A stretch of 49,883 bases of DNA. Source: Nitrospirota bacterium (lineage in GTDB: Bacteria; Nitrospirota; Leptospirillia; Leptospirillales; Leptospirillaceae). The notes beneath the pieces were generated by a model. It saw nothing but the letters and a program-made list of their open reading frames with translations. It ran no database searches and was not told where the DNA came from. The stretch covers positions 1 to 49,883 of the forward strand of contig JAJZHW010000011.1 of assembly GCA_021810805.1 (NCBI GenBank), given 5' to 3'. A program made the translations under genes and the position numbers. This document shows positions 47,958-49,883 of the stretch, one piece after another (within the stretch, counting starts at the first letter, position 1; every line of letters begins with the position of its first letter).

Positions 47958-49016
47958 TTAACCGCTTGAGGAGAGGGCTTCCTCCGAAAAATGGATCGTA
48001 AGATCCGTTTTTATCCGGCAAAGATCTTCGATCCTTTTTGAAATTTTCAGGATGGCTCCCCGGAGGATCTCGGGGGTCGAGATCACGTACCCCTCGGTCA
48101 CGTCCCCGCTTTTATGGTTCAGAATCTTCTTCAGAAGGTAAGGGGGAATTCCGATTTCCGCAGAGATGGTCGCGAACGTTCTCCGGAGGTCGTGAAGGGT
48201 GAAATCCACCTTCGACGCGGCGATCACCTTCAGCCTCGAGTCGTCGATGTCCCGGATCGGCGAGAGTCCGTTTTTTCCCGCGAAGACGCAGTTCTCCTTC
48301 TCCGCATCCTTTCGTCTTTCGTTCATGATCCCGAGGACGAAGGGGGGGAGCGGCAGGGTATGATCCCGGTGGTTTTTCGTCGCCCGGGCCGTCAGGGTGC
48401 GGGCGCGGAAGTCGATATCGGACCACTTGAGCGACATGATCTCCGTCTTTCTGAGCCCCAGGAAGAGCCCCGTCAGGAAGATGTCCCGGGCCGTACACTC
48501 CTGACGATTGTTCGAAAGGGACGCCACCGAGCGATACCAGATCGGGAGATCGTGCTTCTGGATGAACCGCGTCTTTCTGACGGGAGCGAGGGACAGTCCG
48601 GCCAGACGGACGATCTTCCCGGGGTTTCTCTCGGGAATTCCGAAGCGCCCTCCGGCATAGGCGTAAAGAGCCTTGAACACCCGGATGCAGAGGGCCGCCT
48701 GCGCCTCCCCCGACTTTGTCCGGATCTCCACGAATTTCTTGAGAATTTCCTCGTCCGGGAGACCCCCGAGATCCCTGTCGAGAAAGTCGGCGAGGTAGAC
48801 CTTCACGACCCGGTCGTATCCCTTAACCGTCGACGGGCGGAGCACCCGGAATGCCAGATAGTCCTCGTAGACCTTTTGGAGAGAGACCTTGGGGATCGCC
48901 TTCTCCCGAAATCGGCAAAAGTCCTGACACTCGATCCGGAGGGTGAGATCGTGTTCCCGTGGCGGAATGACGATCACCGCGGAGGCGGCCCGACAGATAA
49001 TTTCAGATTTTTCCAT
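47958..49016 (-). CDS. Second tyrosine recombinase, divergent family
   Basis: This 352-aa phage-integrase-type protein shares little with the Rci-like enzyme. Catalytic residues: Arg189 (GLRKTEI), Lys214 (TKNHRDH), His275 and Arg278 (HDLRRTF), His301 (LNHKSGD) and Tyr310 (EGYVIS). The first ~45 residues look helical and unusual. ATG 49016 follows AAGGAGGGGG at 5 nt, and a plausible promoter lies at 49068-49096. It is transcribed away from the cassette array that begins 150 bp upstream of its start. Confidence 0.85.
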   Translation of the reverse strand: MEKSEIICRAASAVIVIPPREHDLTLRIECQDFCRFREKAIPKVSLQKVYEDYLAFRVLRPSTVKGYDRVVKVYLADFLDRDLGGLPDEEILKKFVEIRTKSGEAQAALCIRVFKALYAYAGGRFGIPERNPGKIVRLAGLSLAPVRKTRFIQKHDLPIWYRSVASLSNNRQECTARDIFLTGLFLGLRKTEIMSLKWSDIDFRARTLTARATKNHRDHTLPLPPFVLGIMNERRKDAEKENCVFAGKNGLSPIRDIDDSRLKVIAASKVDFTLHDLRRTFATISAEIGIPPYLLKKILNHKSGDVTEGYVISTPEILRGAILKISKRIEDLCRIKTDLTIHFSEEALSSSG

Positions 49017-49067
49017 CCGCCCCCTCCTTTTTTTTCCCCGACCGGACCTCCCTTCTTTTTGACGTTA

Positions 49068-49096
49068 AAAATACCCGACAGGGCGGCGAATATCAA
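49068..49096 (-). promoter_or_regulatory. Promoter of the second recombinase gene
   Basis: On the minus strand, TTGATA (49091-49096), 17 nt, TATTTT (49068-49073), about 50 nt before the ATG. Confidence 0.5.
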
Positions 49097-49165
49097 GAAC
49101 CGATGATTTAAAAAAATCGCCAACGACGGTCAACATCTCTCGTCACCGGGAGAGGACCCGATTGC

Positions 49166-49177
49166 TGACAACCAATT
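49166..49177 (+). repeat. Direct repeat copy 1 of the cassette array
   Basis: TGACAACCAATT. It shares 11 of 12 bases with the other copies. Its TGA closes a short in-frame stretch (17 codons back to a TAA) ending in Cys, and its CAACCAATT opens cassette 1. Confidence 0.8.
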
Positions 49178-49426
49178 CTTAACGAAGGATATACCGGTCT
49201 GACATCCTACTCGTACCCAGGATGCTCCTCTTGCGGATCACAGCCTTACGCAGATTACGGGTGGCACAGGCTCTGCTTCATTTCGTATTTGTATGGAGAC
49301 GGTGGACTTGCAGACCTTGAATATTCCGGACCGGAAAACACCTATGGACAATATGATTGGCAATTTAAAAATCAGGAACAGTGGGGAGACTACTATGCGA
49401 CCGCCATGGTGACTTGTCTAGGGTGA
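49169..49426 (+). other. Start-less coding cassette 1 (85 codons)
   Basis: The frame is open from the repeat to a TGA at 49424-49426 and encodes 85 residues beginning Gln-Pro-Ile. The peptide is rich in Tyr, Gly, Trp and Cys (five Cys), like a secreted or surface domain, with SYSYPGCSSCGSQPYADYGW early and ATAMVTCLG at the end. There is no start codon at the left end and no ribosome site, so it is not a free gene. I interpret it as a promoter-less C-terminal module to be joined to an expressed gene by recombination at the repeat. Base composition is lower in GC than the neighbours. Confidence 0.6.
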
Positions 49427-49435
49427 CAACCAATC
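49424..49435 (+). repeat. Direct repeat copy 2 of the cassette array
   Basis: TGACAACCAATC. It supplies the stop of cassette 1 and the Gln-Pro-Ile start of cassette 2. It lies 258 bp after copy 1, a multiple of three. Confidence 0.85.
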
Positions 49436-49624
49436 ACTTTTGAAAATGGCTATTTGGCCTCCGGACCTCCGGCCGGAACGCTTTTAGCCTCGGCCGGAGG
49501 CACCGTATTTTATTATTCATTAGGTGTAAGTCTACCTTGGGCGACGTGGTCCGGCATGGGCGGTTATCGTACTTTATGCCTTGAATATGACTTTGGGTGG
49601 TACTCTTATATCTCATTGTGCTGA
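49427..49624 (+). other. Start-less coding cassette 2 (65 codons)
   Basis: An open frame of 65 codons in the same phase as cassette 1, again beginning Gln-Pro-Ile and ending in Cys before TGA (49622-49624). It is Gly/Ser/aromatic-rich, with GYLASGPPAGTLLASAGG then SLPWATWSGMGGYRTLCLEY. The left part contains an 8-bp inverted repeat (GCCTCCGG at 49457 / CCGGAGGC at 49494). No internal start with a ribosome site is visible. The sequence differs from cassettes 1 and 3 except at the boundary. Confidence 0.6.
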
Positions 49625-49633
49625 CAACCAATC
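49622..49633 (+). repeat. Direct repeat copy 3 of the cassette array
   Basis: TGACAACCAATC. It gives the stop of cassette 2 and the start of cassette 3. It lies 198 bp after copy 2, again a multiple of three, so the phase is kept. Confidence 0.85.
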
Positions 49634-49840
49634 AATCTCGGCGGAGGTGTCATTCAGTCGGCGAGTCAACCATGGGGAACGGTGGTAGGCACCTTGTGCA
49701 ACGGATGGCAAACGGTTGGAGCACAGGTGGGGAATGTTTATAAATTTGGGAGCTGTCAAAGCCCAGGTACTGTAACTGTAACAGGGATCAACTCATGTTC
49801 GGATAATGGTGGCAGCTATGGATTCGGCTACCCTTGCTGA
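49625..49840 (+). other. Start-less coding cassette 3 (71 codons)
   Basis: An open frame of 71 codons starting Gln-Pro-Ile-Asn and ending FGYPC before TGA at 49838-49840. It has four Cys and a GTLCNGWQTVG segment; C-x-G-x-W is reminiscent of PilV-type variable tails, from memory. The stop here is not inside the next repeat: 31 nt of apparently non-coding DNA follow before copy 4, so this may be the end of one array block. Confidence 0.6.
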
Positions 49841-49871
49841 CGCCCTCTTGAAACGCCTCGTCTTTTTACCA

Positions 49872-49883
49872 TGACAACCAATC
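49872..49883 (+). repeat. Direct repeat copy 4 at the window edge
   Basis: TGACAACCAATC at the last bases of the window, 250 bp after copy 3, in a different phase and preceded by A so that ATG ACA ACC could also be read. The array evidently continues beyond the window. Confidence 0.8.

Noticed and set aside
49166-49883. CRISPR array.
   Set aside because: Repeats are only 12 bp and spaced 198-258 bp apart, the intervals are coding, and no cas genes are present.
46177-49883. Ordinary prophage.
   Set aside because: No phage structural, lysis or replication genes are visible in this part; only recombinases, HU and the cassette array. A phage beyond the window is not excluded.

Overview
The window looks like chromosome of a high-GC Gram-negative autotroph, most likely an iron-oxidising Nitrospirota of the Leptospirillum type. 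This is inference. It rests on the GC-rich code with many GTG and TTG starts, three tandem LPP20-like lipoproteins, a pair of 2-oxoacid:ferredoxin-oxidoreductase epsilon-like (CODH-beta-family) proteins of the kind I associate with reductive-TCA bacteria, a heme-c membrane protein and a Fur-like box. No identity could be checked by search.

Layout. The window opens in the 3' end of a 5S rRNA. It is followed by a peptide-binding lipoprotein, a NERD-domain membrane protein and a convergent NYN-domain protein. Positions 4525-5232 hold no intact gene but are busy: a promoter-terminator pair that may make a small RNA, a decayed histidine-kinase C-terminus, a 26-bp perfect palindrome, and a promoter overlapped by a Fur-like box that drives a small unknown gene. 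Then come a methyltransferase coupled to a large PAS-PAS-GGDEF-globin-GAF-EAL c-di-GMP protein, three lipoproteins in tandem, trehalose-phosphate synthase with an MFS exporter, and a short 6-phosphogluconate dehydrogenase. Next are two epsilon-like paralogues flanking an unknown small gene, and recC-recB-recD overlapping by ATGA.

Positions 28629-31489 form one apparent transcription unit of unfamiliar make-up: an Arc-like ribbon-helix-helix protein that looks leaderless, a coiled-coil protein, a four-helix membrane protein and a secreted vWA-like protein. A minus-strand block follows (phosphoglucomutase, HAD hydrolase, DUF985 cupin, quinone oxidoreductase). Then a tightly packed plus-strand biosynthetic operon runs thioredoxin-like protein, nadE, ribBA, ribH, nusB, unknown, purB, purC, purS. 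A heme-c membrane protein, an isoaspartyl peptidase/asparaginase and a 57-aa zinc-ribbon protein come before tRNA-Arg(CCT).

Positions 46177-49883 look like an accessory recombination region: tRNA-Arg, an Rci-like (shufflon-type) tyrosine recombinase, an HU-like protein, a second divergent tyrosine recombinase, and then an array of start-less coding cassettes. Three consecutive cassettes (85, 65 and 71 codons, one reading frame) each begin with Gln-Pro-Ile and end in a stop codon. The first two stops lie inside the next copy of a 12-bp direct repeat, TGACAACCAAT(C/T). A fourth repeat copy closes the window. I read this as a candidate C-terminal-switching (shufflon-like) system and regard it as the most interesting part of the window.
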